This document shows positions 7,489 through 13,857 of a stretch of 25,818 nucleotides of DNA, in pieces. The stretch is taken from positions 1 through 25,818 of the forward strand of contig CALKVF010000093.1 in assembly GCA_937996535.1 (NCBI GenBank), given 5' to 3'. The notes beneath the pieces are model-generated. The model was given only the letters and a program-made list of their open reading frames with translations. It was not told where the DNA came from and did no database searches. Positions within the stretch are counted from its first letter, which is position 1. Every line of letters begins with the position of its first letter. Both the position numbers and the translations under genes were made by a program. This DNA comes from an uncultured Novosphingobium sp. (GTDB taxonomy: Bacteria; Pseudomonadota; Alphaproteobacteria; Sphingomonadales; Sphingomonadaceae).

Positions 7489-8765
7489 GCGCGCCGCTGA
7501 CCGGTCCGGGGCCGCAGCCCGCCATTCCGGCCGCACCTGCCAACCGGGGCCGCCAGATGCGCCGCGCCGCGACCGGGCTGTTGCTGCTGATGGCCGCGCT
7601 GTTCCTTGCCGCGCGGCATTTCGCCGGCAGCCATCCGGCGTGGGGCTATGTTCTGGCCTTCACCGAGGCGGCGATGGTTGGCGGGCTGGCCGACTGGTTC
7701 GCGGTGACCGCGCTGTTTCGCCGGCCGCTTGGCCTGCCGATTCCGCACACCGCGATCATTCCTGAAAACAAGGACCGCATCGCCGATACGATGGCGGCCT
7801 TCCTGCGCGAGAATTTCCTGACCCCGCCAGTCGTCGCGCGGCGGCTGCGCGGGATGCATCTGGCCCAGGCTGCCGGGCGGTTCCTGGCCGAGCCACGGCG
7901 CGAGGCGGAAACCCGGCTGCGCAGCGGCGCCGCCAGCCTGATCGGCGACGTGCTCCAGTCGCTCGATCCCGAGCAGCTCGGCGGCATGGTCAAACAAGGG
8001 CTGCGCGGCCAGCTTGAGAAGCTCGAAGTGGCGCCGCTGCTGGGCCAGCTGACCAGCGCGGCAATTGCCGATGGGCGGCACAAGCCGCTGATCGAAAGCC
8101 TGATCCGCTGGGCCGGGCTGACGCTGGAGGCCAACGAGGCCCTGCTGCGCGACATGATCCACGCCCGCGCCAACACGATCCTGCGCTGGACGGGGCTTGA
8201 TGAGCGGCTGGCCAATGGCATTCTCGACGGGATCTACAAGCTGCTCGCCGAAACCATTGTCGATCCCGATCACCCCCTGCGTGCCAAGATCGAAGAGGGG
8301 CTGGCGAGCCTTGCGAGCGACCTGACCCACGATCCCGCGCTGCAGACCCGGGTCGAAGCGATGAAGCTCGAAGTGCTCGCCAATCCGGCGATGGCGCGCT
8401 GGCTCGAAGGGATGTGGGAACGCGCTCGTGCCGCACTGCTGCGGGCCTCGCGCGATCCCGATGCGGCGCTTTCGGGGCAGCTGGGGGCGAGCCTCGCGGA
8501 ACTCGGCCAGGCCTTGCAGCGCGACGTGCGGCTGCAGTTCCTCGTCAACCGCTTTGCCCGGCGCACGCTGGTCGGGCTCGCCACGCGCTATGGCGATCAG
8601 ATCGTTCGGCTGGTGTCGGAAACCGTGCGGCGCTGGGACGCGCAGACCGTGACCGACCGGATCGAGGGCGCGGTGGGCCGCGACCTGCAGTTCATCCGCA
8701 TCAACGGCACGCTGGTCGGCGGGCTGGTCGGCGTGGCGATCCACGTGGTGGATCAGCTGCTGTGA
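7485..8765 (+). CDS. DUF445 family membrane protein
   Basis: A 426-residue member of the DUF445 (YjiN-like) family, function unknown. An N-terminal membrane segment lies at about 28-46 (AATGLLLLMAALFLAARHF), followed by the family signature GGLADWFAVTALFRRPLG at about 67-84 and IPHTAIIPENKDRIAD at about 86-101. A long helical, probably coiled-coil middle follows, and then a C-terminal hydrophobic segment (NGTLVGGLVGVAIHVVDQLL). Such topology suggests a protein anchored at both ends. The GTG start lies in a GTGA overlap with the pump stop, and its own stop overlaps the next GTG. The tight coupling to an RND pump suggests an envelope-related role, but that is inference. Confidence 0.9.
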   Translation: MSAPLTGPGPQPAIPAAPANRGRQMRRAATGLLLLMAALFLAARHFAGSHPAWGYVLAFTEAAMVGGLADWFAVTALFRRPLGLPIPHTAIIPENKDRIADTMAAFLRENFLTPPVVARRLRGMHLAQAAGRFLAEPRREAETRLRSGAASLIGDVLQSLDPEQLGGMVKQGLRGQLEKLEVAPLLGQLTSAAIADGRHKPLIESLIRWAGLTLEANEALLRDMIHARANTILRWTGLDERLANGILDGIYKLLAETIVDPDHPLRAKIEEGLASLASDLTHDPALQTRVEAMKLEVLANPAMARWLEGMWERARAALLRASRDPDAALSGQLGASLAELGQALQRDVRLQFLVNRFARRTLVGLATRYGDQIVRLVSETVRRWDAQTVTDRIEGAVGRDLQFIRINGTLVGGLVGVAIHVVDQLL

Positions 8766-9289
8766 CCCCGCTGCTCGTCACCCCCCGGCTCGAGCTGTGG
8801 CAGCCCGCGCTGCGTGATCTGGCCGATCTGTTCGACCTGACCCGCGACGAGGATACCCGCCGCTTCCTCGGCAGCTTCGTGCCGAGCGAGATGGATGCCT
8901 TCAACCGTCTGCATCGCAACGCCGGCTCGTGGGCGCTGCACGGCTACGGGACGTTCATGGTCCGGCTCAAAGGGACGGATCGGATCATTGCCAACTGCGG
9001 CGTGTTTCGCAGCCATCGCGGGTTTGGTCAGGGGCTGGATGACGTGGCCGAGGCCGGCTGGATCGTCCACAAGGATCACTGGGGCCAAGGCATTGCCCGC
9101 GAAGCGATGGAGGCCGCGCTGGCCTGGTTCGATGCGACCCACGGCCGTCAGCGGATCGCCTGCATGATCGAACAGGGGCACGCCGCGTCGGACACGCTGG
9201 CGGGCAGGCTCGGGTTTGTGCGCTACGGCCTGCACCAGCCCGAAGCAGGCGCCGCGCTGGTGCTCTACGAACGGGAAATGAGCAATTAA
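8762..9289 (+). CDS. GNAT family N-acetyltransferase (RimJ/RimL type)
   Basis: A 175-residue acetyl-CoA-dependent acyltransferase. It opens with the family pattern LLVTPRLELWQPALRDLADL, and the acetyl-CoA pyrophosphate loop is HWGQGIAREAMEAAL at about 106-120 after the beta-strand AEAGWIVHKD. Motif B ends with GFVRYG. The GTG start at 8762 is inside a GTGA overlap with the DUF445 stop; upstream in-frame starts would lie within DUF445. It is the last gene of the efflux cluster, ending where the base composition falls sharply. There is no clear terminator after it. Substrate unknown: this subgroup acetylates protein N-termini, aminoglycosides or small amines, and nothing here decides. Confidence 0.88.
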   Translation: MTPLLVTPRLELWQPALRDLADLFDLTRDEDTRRFLGSFVPSEMDAFNRLHRNAGSWALHGYGTFMVRLKGTDRIIANCGVFRSHRGFGQGLDDVAEAGWIVHKDHWGQGIAREAMEAALAWFDATHGRQRIACMIEQGHAASDTLAGRLGFVRYGLHQPEAGAALVLYEREMSN

Positions 9290-9306
9290 TTAATAAAAAC
9301 AATAAA

Positions 9307-9337
9307 TTGACTCATGTTGCGCTGGCTGATCTACTAG
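9307..9337 (+). promoter_or_regulatory. Candidate promoter of the low-GC gene
   Basis: TTGACT at 9307-9312 is a good -35 element within an AT-rich stretch that begins right after the GNAT stop. A weak -10 lies at 9332-9337 (TACTAG, 19-bp spacing). GAAAGG at 9342-9347 is the ribosome binding site for the ATG at 9357. This implies the inserted gene can be transcribed independently of the efflux operon. Confidence 0.4.
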
Positions 9338-9356
9338 GCTCGAAAGGTGCATTCAA

Positions 9357-10061
9357 ATGGGCAAAGCAAAACCGGATGTGATCCAAGGGGAAAAGTCTTC
9401 AAAAGAACCTTTGCCCCAAAAGTTGCGTGGACGAGCGGCACAGCGACCATACCCCCATCAACCTTTCGAAGATGCTTTGGAATTTGCTGCTGCAATCCAA
9501 CGTGCAGCAGGCGCCAATTCTGTGAGGCGCCTAACTCTTTTTGATGAAATTAAGAAGGCTCCTGAGAGCGGGACTAGTCGCCAGTTGATTGTCGTAGCCG
9601 GAAAATACGGTTTGATTAAGGGAGGGGTTCAATCGGAGCAGCTTCAGCTAACACCGGATGGAGACGTGGCCACGAGTCCCGATGTATCCGAGCGCGAGCG
9701 GGTCCGATCCAGAATAAAACTGGCGATAAACACAACAGAAGCATTCAAAGTGCTGTACGAAAAATTCGCCGGCCAAAAATTGCCTTCGATTGCCATTCTT
9801 GAAGATGCAGTTGTTGATTCAGGGCTGGCGCCACAGCACAAGAAAGAATGCGTAGAAATATTTGTTGTTAATCTTCGGTTCGTCGGTCTTCTTAAAGTTC
9901 TTTCGGGTGCAGAACGCATAATGACCATTGATCATGCTTTGGATCAGCTGGCAACAGGGCCAAGTGCAAACAATATTGGTGTGCAGTCGCTTAATAGGCA
10001 GGCGGAACATCCGATAATTTTACATTCAGATGCAGAGTTCGATAGAGTTTGCTTTTTATAG
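9357..10061 (+). CDS. N-terminal part of a low-GC two-frame gene; winged-helix-like, function unknown
   Basis: A 234-residue frame with base composition (about 48% G+C near its start) and codon use unlike its neighbours. I do not recognise a named family. Residues about 37-105 read like a winged-helix unit: a helix (EDALEFAAAIQRAAG), a second helix pair (RRLTLFDEIKKAP, TSRQLIVVAGKYGLIKGG) and a wing ending LQLTPDGDVA. A second similar unit may follow (about 112-190, ending VNLRFVGLLKVLSG). The last residues EFDRVCFL are the expected first strand of the domain encoded in the next, overlapping frame. The ORF stops at TAG 10059-10061, just past a run of five T. The ATG at 9357 is supported by GAAAGG. 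It could be the DNA- or ligand-sensing half of a longer effector, or a separate protein. Confidence 0.7.
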   Translation: MGKAKPDVIQGEKSSKEPLPQKLRGRAAQRPYPHQPFEDALEFAAAIQRAAGANSVRRLTLFDEIKKAPESGTSRQLIVVAGKYGLIKGGVQSEQLQLTPDGDVATSPDVSERERVRSRIKLAINTTEAFKVLYEKFAGQKLPSIAILEDAVVDSGLAPQHKKECVEIFVVNLRFVGLLKVLSGAERIMTIDHALDQLATGPSANNIGVQSLNRQAEHPIILHSDAEFDRVCFL

Positions 10062-10063
10062 GG
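10047..10063 (+). other. Frame junction: TTTTTA run where a -1 shift joins the two halves
   Basis: The upstream frame reads TGC TTT TTA TAG. Moving back one base after TTA gives ATA GGG CCT, joining DRVCFL to IGPIGE and recreating the family strand. Inserting one T in the run of five would also restore the frame (CFFIGPIG). The heptamer is C TTT TTA rather than the canonical T TTT TTA, so programmed slippage is possible but not ideal. Confidence 0.6.
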
Positions 10064-10516
10064 CCTATTGGCGAGGCGGATTCAGAACACCGCCAGCACT
10101 CTGATATGGTGCTAGAGTCGTTAATTAGACCTGCCATGGAGCAGTTCGGCCTTGAAGTTAAACGCGCCGATGAAATTCAAAACCCCGGTCTAATAAACAA
10201 GCAAATTTTTGAATATCTTCTAAGAAGTAGGTTGGCGATTGCTGATTTATCATATCATAATCCCAATGTGTTTTATGAATTGGCGATTAGGCATGCAAAA
10301 AATCTCCCAACCGTTCAATTAATAAGAAAGGCAGATAGAATTCCTTTTGACATCAATCAAAGTCGAACAATCGTATTTGACACCACGGATATATACAGTT
10401 TTGTGCCCAAGATTGAAACATATCGTCTTGAAATTGCTAACCATATTCGCAGTGCTCTTGAAGACCCCCAGTCTGCAGAGAATCCATTGAGCGCATACTT
10501 TCCCGATCAGTTCTGA
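10049..10516 (+). CDS. TIR-like / nucleoside 2-deoxyribosyltransferase-like domain protein (C-terminal part)
   Basis: A 155-residue frame beginning at a TTG. It matches the Rossmann-like family of proteins with FLIGPIG or FVIMPIG at the start: here LFIGPIGEADSEH, then a helix (MVLESLIRPAMEQFG), VKRADEIQNPGLINKQIFE, the strand and loop LAIADLSYHNPNVFYELAIRHA (D66, N71-N73, E77), and IPFDINQSRTIVFDTTD. In nucleoside deoxyribosyltransferases and related TIR-like enzymes, the glutamate in the YEL position is the catalytic residue and the substrate is a nucleoside or nucleotide such as NAD. Whether that holds here is inferred. A -1 slip from the preceding frame gives CFLIGPIG, a complete first strand, so this is probably the second half of one protein. 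It is the AT-richest part of the window (30-40% G+C in places). A strong terminator follows. Confidence 0.75.
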   Translation: MLFIGPIGEADSEHRQHSDMVLESLIRPAMEQFGLEVKRADEIQNPGLINKQIFEYLLRSRLAIADLSYHNPNVFYELAIRHAKNLPTVQLIRKADRIPFDINQSRTIVFDTTDIYSFVPKIETYRLEIANHIRSALEDPQSAENPLSAYFPDQF

Positions 10517-10524
10517 ATTAACAA

Positions 10525-10550
10525 AAAAGCCCCGCCGAAGCGGGGCTTTT
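10525..10550. terminator. Strong bidirectional intrinsic terminator
   Basis: AAAAGCCCCGC pairs perfectly with GCGGGGCTTTT around the tetraloop CGAA. It is followed by T-rich sequence on the plus strand and preceded by an A-run, so it has a U-tail in both directions. It ends the low-GC gene (stop at 10516) and etfA (stop at 10572, opposite strand). Confidence 0.92.
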
Positions 10551-10571
10551 CTATTTGGCTGTGCGCCTGGT

Positions 10572-11504
10572 TCAGAGCTTGCCGGTGAGTTCCGGCACCG
10601 CGCTGAACAGGTCGGCGACGAGGCCGATGTCGGCGACCTGGAAGATCGGGGCGTCCTCGTCCTTGTTGATGGCGATGATGGTCTTGGAGTCCTTCATGCC
10701 GGCCAGGTGCTGGATCGCGCCCGAGATGCCGACCGCGATGTAGACTTCAGGCGCGACGATCTTGCCGGTCTGGCCAACCTGGTAGTCGTTGGGGACATAG
10801 CCCGCATCGACCGCCGCGCGGCTGGCGCCGACCGCCGCACCGAGCTTGTCGGCGAGCGGGAAGATGGTGGCCTGGAAGGTGTCCGCATCCTTGAGCGCGC
10901 GGCCGCCCGAGACGATGATCTTGGCGCTGGTCAGTTCGGGGCGTTCGCTCTTGGCGATTTCCGAGCTGACGAAGGCCGAGGTGCCCGCATCGCCCTTGCC
11001 GGCGACGGCTTCGACGCTACCCGAACCGCCGGTCGCGGCGGCCTTGGCAAAGGCGGTGCCGCGCACGGTGATCACCAGCTTGGCGTCAGAGCTTTCGACC
11101 GTGGCGATGGCATTGCCGGCATAGATCGGACGGGTGAAGGTCTTGGGGCCTTCGACCGAGAGGATGTCCGAAATCTGCATCACGTCGAGCAGGGCCGCGA
11201 CGCGCGGGGCAATGTTCTTGCCGGTGGTGGTGGCAGGCGCGAGGAACGCGTCATGATCGGCCATCAGGCCGGCGACCAGCGGGGCGACGTTTTCGGCCAG
11301 CGCATTGGCATAGGCGGCGTCATCAGCCACGTGGACCTTGCCCACGCCGGCGATCTGCGCGGCGGCGGCTGCAGCCGCGCTGCAGCCCGAGCCGGCGACC
11401 AGCAGGTGGACTTCACCCAGCTGCGCGGCGGCGGTGACGACGGCCAGGGTGGCATCCTTGACCGAGGCGTTGTCGTGTTCGACCCAAACGAGCGTTTTAG
11501 CCAT
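10572..11504 (-). CDS. etfA: Electron transfer flavoprotein alpha subunit
   Basis: The 310-residue FAD-binding subunit of ETF, which passes electrons from acyl-CoA and other flavin dehydrogenases to ETF-ubiquinone oxidoreductase. The N-terminal domain starts MAKTLVWVEHDNASVKDATL. The C-terminal FAD domain holds VSGGRALKDADTF (about 198-210), VGASRAAVDAGYVPNDYQVGQTG-type residues, and the highly conserved VAVGISGAIQHLAGM-like stretch (YIAVGISGAIQHLAG). Its ATG overlaps the etfB stop by one base (TAATG), so the subunits are translationally coupled. The bidirectional terminator at 10525-10550 follows. Confidence 0.97.
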   Translation of the reverse strand: MAKTLVWVEHDNASVKDATLAVVTAAAQLGEVHLLVAGSGCSAAAAAAAQIAGVGKVHVADDAAYANALAENVAPLVAGLMADHDAFLAPATTTGKNIAPRVAALLDVMQISDILSVEGPKTFTRPIYAGNAIATVESSDAKLVITVRGTAFAKAAATGGSGSVEAVAGKGDAGTSAFVSSEIAKSERPELTSAKIIVSGGRALKDADTFQATIFPLADKLGAAVGASRAAVDAGYVPNDYQVGQTGKIVAPEVYIAVGISGAIQHLAGMKDSKTIIAINKDEDAPIFQVADIGLVADLFSAVPELTGKL

Positions 11505-12256
11505 TACGCGACTCCCATTTCCTTGAGCTTGCCGACCAGCGCGTCGACGTCTGCAACCTTGATCCCGGCGCTGCGCACCGGCGGTTCGGTGACCTTGAGG
11601 GTCTTGAGGCGGGCGGCGATATCGACGCCGTAGTCAGCCGGCGACTTGGTGGCGAGCGGCTTCGACTTGGCCTTCATGATGTTCGGCAGCGAGGCATAGC
11701 GCGGCTCGTTGAGGCGCAGGTCGGTGGTGACCACCGCCGGCAGCGCCAGCTTGACCGTTTCCAGACCGCCATCGATTTCGCGCTTCACGACCACGCTGTC
11801 ACCTTCGACGGTGACTTCGTTGGCGAAGGTGCCCTGCGGACGATCGAGCAGCGCGGCGACCATCTGGCCGACCTGGTTGCTGTCATCGTCGATCGCCTGC
11901 TTGCCGGTGATGATCAGGCCGGGGGCTTCTTCGCCCACCACGCCCTTGATGATCTTGGCGACGGCCAGTGGTTCCACGTCCACGCCGTCATCGACCTGCA
12001 CCAGCACGGCGCGGTCCGCGCCCATCGCCAGCGCCGTGCGCAGCGTTTCCTGCGCCTTGGCCGGCCCGACCGACACCGCCACGATTTCGGTAACCACGCC
12101 CTTTTCCTTGAGGCGGATGGCTTCCTCGACGGCGATTTCGTCGAACGGGTTCATGCTCATCTTCACATTGGCAAGATCGACGCCGGTGCCGTCGGACTTG
12201 ACCCGCGGCTTCACGTTGTAGTCGATCACGCGCTTCACGCAGACCAGGGCTTTCAT
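11504..12256 (-). CDS. etfB: Electron transfer flavoprotein beta subunit
   Basis: The 250-residue AMP-binding partner of EtfA. It begins MKALVCVKRVIDYNVKPRVK and contains MSMNPFDEIAVEEAIRLKEKG (about 33-53), the GADRAVLVQ segment, the recognition-loop region and GKQAIDDDSNQVGQMVAALL (about 118-137). Length and order (etfB then etfA) are standard. A GGGAAAGG Shine-Dalgarno region lies about 10 bases before the ATG. The promoter region contains a striking 32-bp palindrome, which suggests repression by a regulator of acyl-CoA catabolism. Confidence 0.97.
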   Translation of the reverse strand: MKALVCVKRVIDYNVKPRVKSDGTGVDLANVKMSMNPFDEIAVEEAIRLKEKGVVTEIVAVSVGPAKAQETLRTALAMGADRAVLVQVDDGVDVEPLAVAKIIKGVVGEEAPGLIITGKQAIDDDSNQVGQMVAALLDRPQGTFANEVTVEGDSVVVKREIDGGLETVKLALPAVVTTDLRLNEPRYASLPNIMKAKSKPLATKSPADYGVDIAARLKTLKVTEPPVRSAGIKVADVDALVGKLKEMGVA

Positions 12257-12291
12257 TGGTTCAGGCCTTTCCCATCGAAATGCTGCATCGC

Positions 12292-12325
12292 CGGATAGTT
12301 GTCGTTTACGTAAACGTCAACTATC
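12292..12325 (-). promoter_or_regulatory. etfBA promoter inside a 32-bp operator-like palindrome
   Basis: GATAGTTG (12294-12301), T, CGTTTACGTAAACG (12303-12316), T, CAACTATC (12318-12325) is symmetric except for the single T/T pair. On the minus strand TTGACG (12320-12315) and TATCCG (12297-12292) lie 17 bp apart as -35 and -10, so promoter and palindrome coincide. The ATG of etfB is about 36 bp further. The core resembles sites proposed for MerR-type LiuR or TetR-type regulators of fatty-acid and branched-chain amino-acid degradation in proteobacteria. The regulator's identity is inference. Confidence 0.7.
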
Positions 12326-12420
12326 GAAAATTTAGCCGAGCGATTAAATCATCCGTGTCCTAGCCATTGCGGCTCGGCGCGGCCCGGTCAAGCCCTCAAT
12401 CGCGCGGGCGGGGCGCACAG

Positions 12421-12460
12421 CAAAGGGCCGGCCCCCGCGTGTGCGGGGGCCGGCCCTTTG
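12421..12460 (-). terminator. Perfect 18-bp stem terminator of sucC
   Basis: CAAAGGGCCGGCCCCCGC and its exact complement flank the loop GTGT. It lies 30 bp past the sucC stop. The A/T tail is only AAA/TTT, so it may rely on stem strength. It separates sucC from etfBA, both read leftward, arguing for two transcription units. Confidence 0.8.
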
Positions 12461-12490
12461 GATCGCTCGTTATCAGGCGTGATGCCTGGC

Positions 12491-13690
12491 TCAGCTGACC
12501 TTCTTGACTTCGGCCACGATCTTCGCGGCGGCATCGCCGAGATCGCTTGCCGAAACGATCGGCAGGCCCGAGCCTTCGAGGATCTGCTTGCCCTGTTCGA
12601 CGTTGGTGCCTTCGAGGCGGACGACGAGCGGAACCGAGAGGTTCACTTCCTTCGCCGCGGCAACGATGCCGTCAGCGATGATGTCGCACTTCATGATCCC
12701 GCCGAAGATGTTGACGAGAATGCCCTTCACGGCCGGGTCCGACAGGATGATCTTGAAGGCCGCGGTGACCTTTTCCTTGTTGGCGCCGCCGCCCACGTCG
12801 AGGAAGTTCGCCGGGAACATCCCGTTGAGCTTGATGATGTCCATCGTCGCCATGGCGAGGCCCGCGCCGTTGACCATGCAGCCGATGTCGCCATCGAGCT
12901 TGATGTAGGCCAGGTCGTGCTTCGAAGCTTCGATTTCCATCGGATCTTCTTCGGTTTCGTCGCGCAGCGCCATCACTTCGGGGTGGCGGTAGAGCGCGTT
13001 CGAATCGAAGCTCATCTTGGTGTCGAGCACCTGGAGCTGCCCGTCGCCGGTTTCGGCGAGCGGGTTGATTTCAAGCATCGCGCAGTCGAGCGCCACGAAG
13101 GCGTCATAGAGCTGCTTGGCCATGACCTGGGCCTGCTTGTTGAGATCGCCCTTGAGCTTGAGCGCGAAGGCCACCGCGCGGCCGTGGTGGGGCATGAAGC
13201 CCTGGGCCGGATCGACGATGATCGTGGTGATCTTTTCCGGGGTCGAGTGGGCGACTTCTTCGATGTCCATCCCGCCTTCGGTCGAGACGATCAGCGCGAT
13301 GCGGCCAGTGGCGCGATCGACGACCATCGAGAGGTAGTATTCGCTGCCAATGTCGACGCCGTCGGTGACGTAGAGGCGGTTGACCTGCTTGCCGAGATCA
13401 CCGGTCTGGATCGTGACCAGCGTGTTGCCGAGCATTTCCTTGGCGTGCGATTCGACTTCTTCGAGGCTCTTGGCCAGGCGGACGCCGCCCTTCGCATCGG
13501 GGCCGAGTTCCTTGAACTTGCCCTTGCCGCGGCCACCGGCGTGGATCTGCGACTTCACGACATAGAGCGGCCCGGGCAGCTGCTTGGCCGCTTCAACGGC
13601 TTCGGCCACGGTCATGGCGGCAATGCCCTTGGGAATGCTGACGCCATACTTTGCGAGCAGTTCCTTGGCCTGATATTCGTGAATGTTCAT
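12491..13690 (-). CDS. sucC: Succinate-CoA ligase (ADP-forming) beta subunit
   Basis: TCA-cycle enzyme subunit coupling succinyl-CoA cleavage to ATP or GTP formation. With the start at 13690 the protein is 399 residues, the usual length. It opens MNIHEYQAKELLAKYGV, has the ATP-grasp nucleotide motif VVKSQIHAGGRGKGK (about 44-58), metal-binding region LEINPLAETGDG, the VNGAGLAMATMDIIK segment, and the succinate/CoA-side motif VNIFGGIMKCDIIADGI. The open frame extends 20 codons upstream, but that extension is not family-like and GGAG (complement of 13701-13704) precedes the chosen ATG. Its partner sucD is not adjacent: downstream comes a terminator and then etfB. The divergent neighbour is the CysQ-like gene. 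Confidence 0.96.
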   Translation of the reverse strand: MNIHEYQAKELLAKYGVSIPKGIAAMTVAEAVEAAKQLPGPLYVVKSQIHAGGRGKGKFKELGPDAKGGVRLAKSLEEVESHAKEMLGNTLVTIQTGDLGKQVNRLYVTDGVDIGSEYYLSMVVDRATGRIALIVSTEGGMDIEEVAHSTPEKITTIIVDPAQGFMPHHGRAVAFALKLKGDLNKQAQVMAKQLYDAFVALDCAMLEINPLAETGDGQLQVLDTKMSFDSNALYRHPEVMALRDETEEDPMEIEASKHDLAYIKLDGDIGCMVNGAGLAMATMDIIKLNGMFPANFLDVGGGANKEKVTAAFKIILSDPAVKGILVNIFGGIMKCDIIADGIVAAAKEVNLSVPLVVRLEGTNVEQGKQILEGSGLPIVSASDLGDAAAKIVAEVKKVS

Positions 13691-13857
13691 GGGACATATA
13701 CTCCATGCGGGAGAGGCCGTCCGGCCGGTTGTGCCGGGCCGCATAAGCACAGTGGGGCGGGCTTGAAAAGGCCTGACAGGGGGTCCAAGGGTAGAAATAT
13801 GAACGCTAGTTGCGAGTCACTCTTAACAACCTCGAAAATCCCCGCGAGCGCCCGGCG

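Noticed and set aside
3283..7536. Minus-strand open frame of 1417 codons opposite the adaptor and RND genes
   Set aside because: It is the complement of strongly recognised plus-strand genes; its residues (His/Asp/Arg/Gly-rich, low complexity) are typical of antisense shadows in GC-rich DNA, and no family resemblance is visible.
10053..10059. Canonical programmed -1 slippery heptamer
   Set aside because: The heptamer is C TTT TTA, so P-site re-pairing would mismatch; I also saw no obvious strong stem just downstream. Kept only as one of several explanations.
9284..10528. Possible flanking repeat of an inserted element (AATTAA-type sequences at both edges)
   Set aside because: The shared stretch is short, AT-rich and imperfect, with no integrase, transposase or tRNA nearby; chance is likely.
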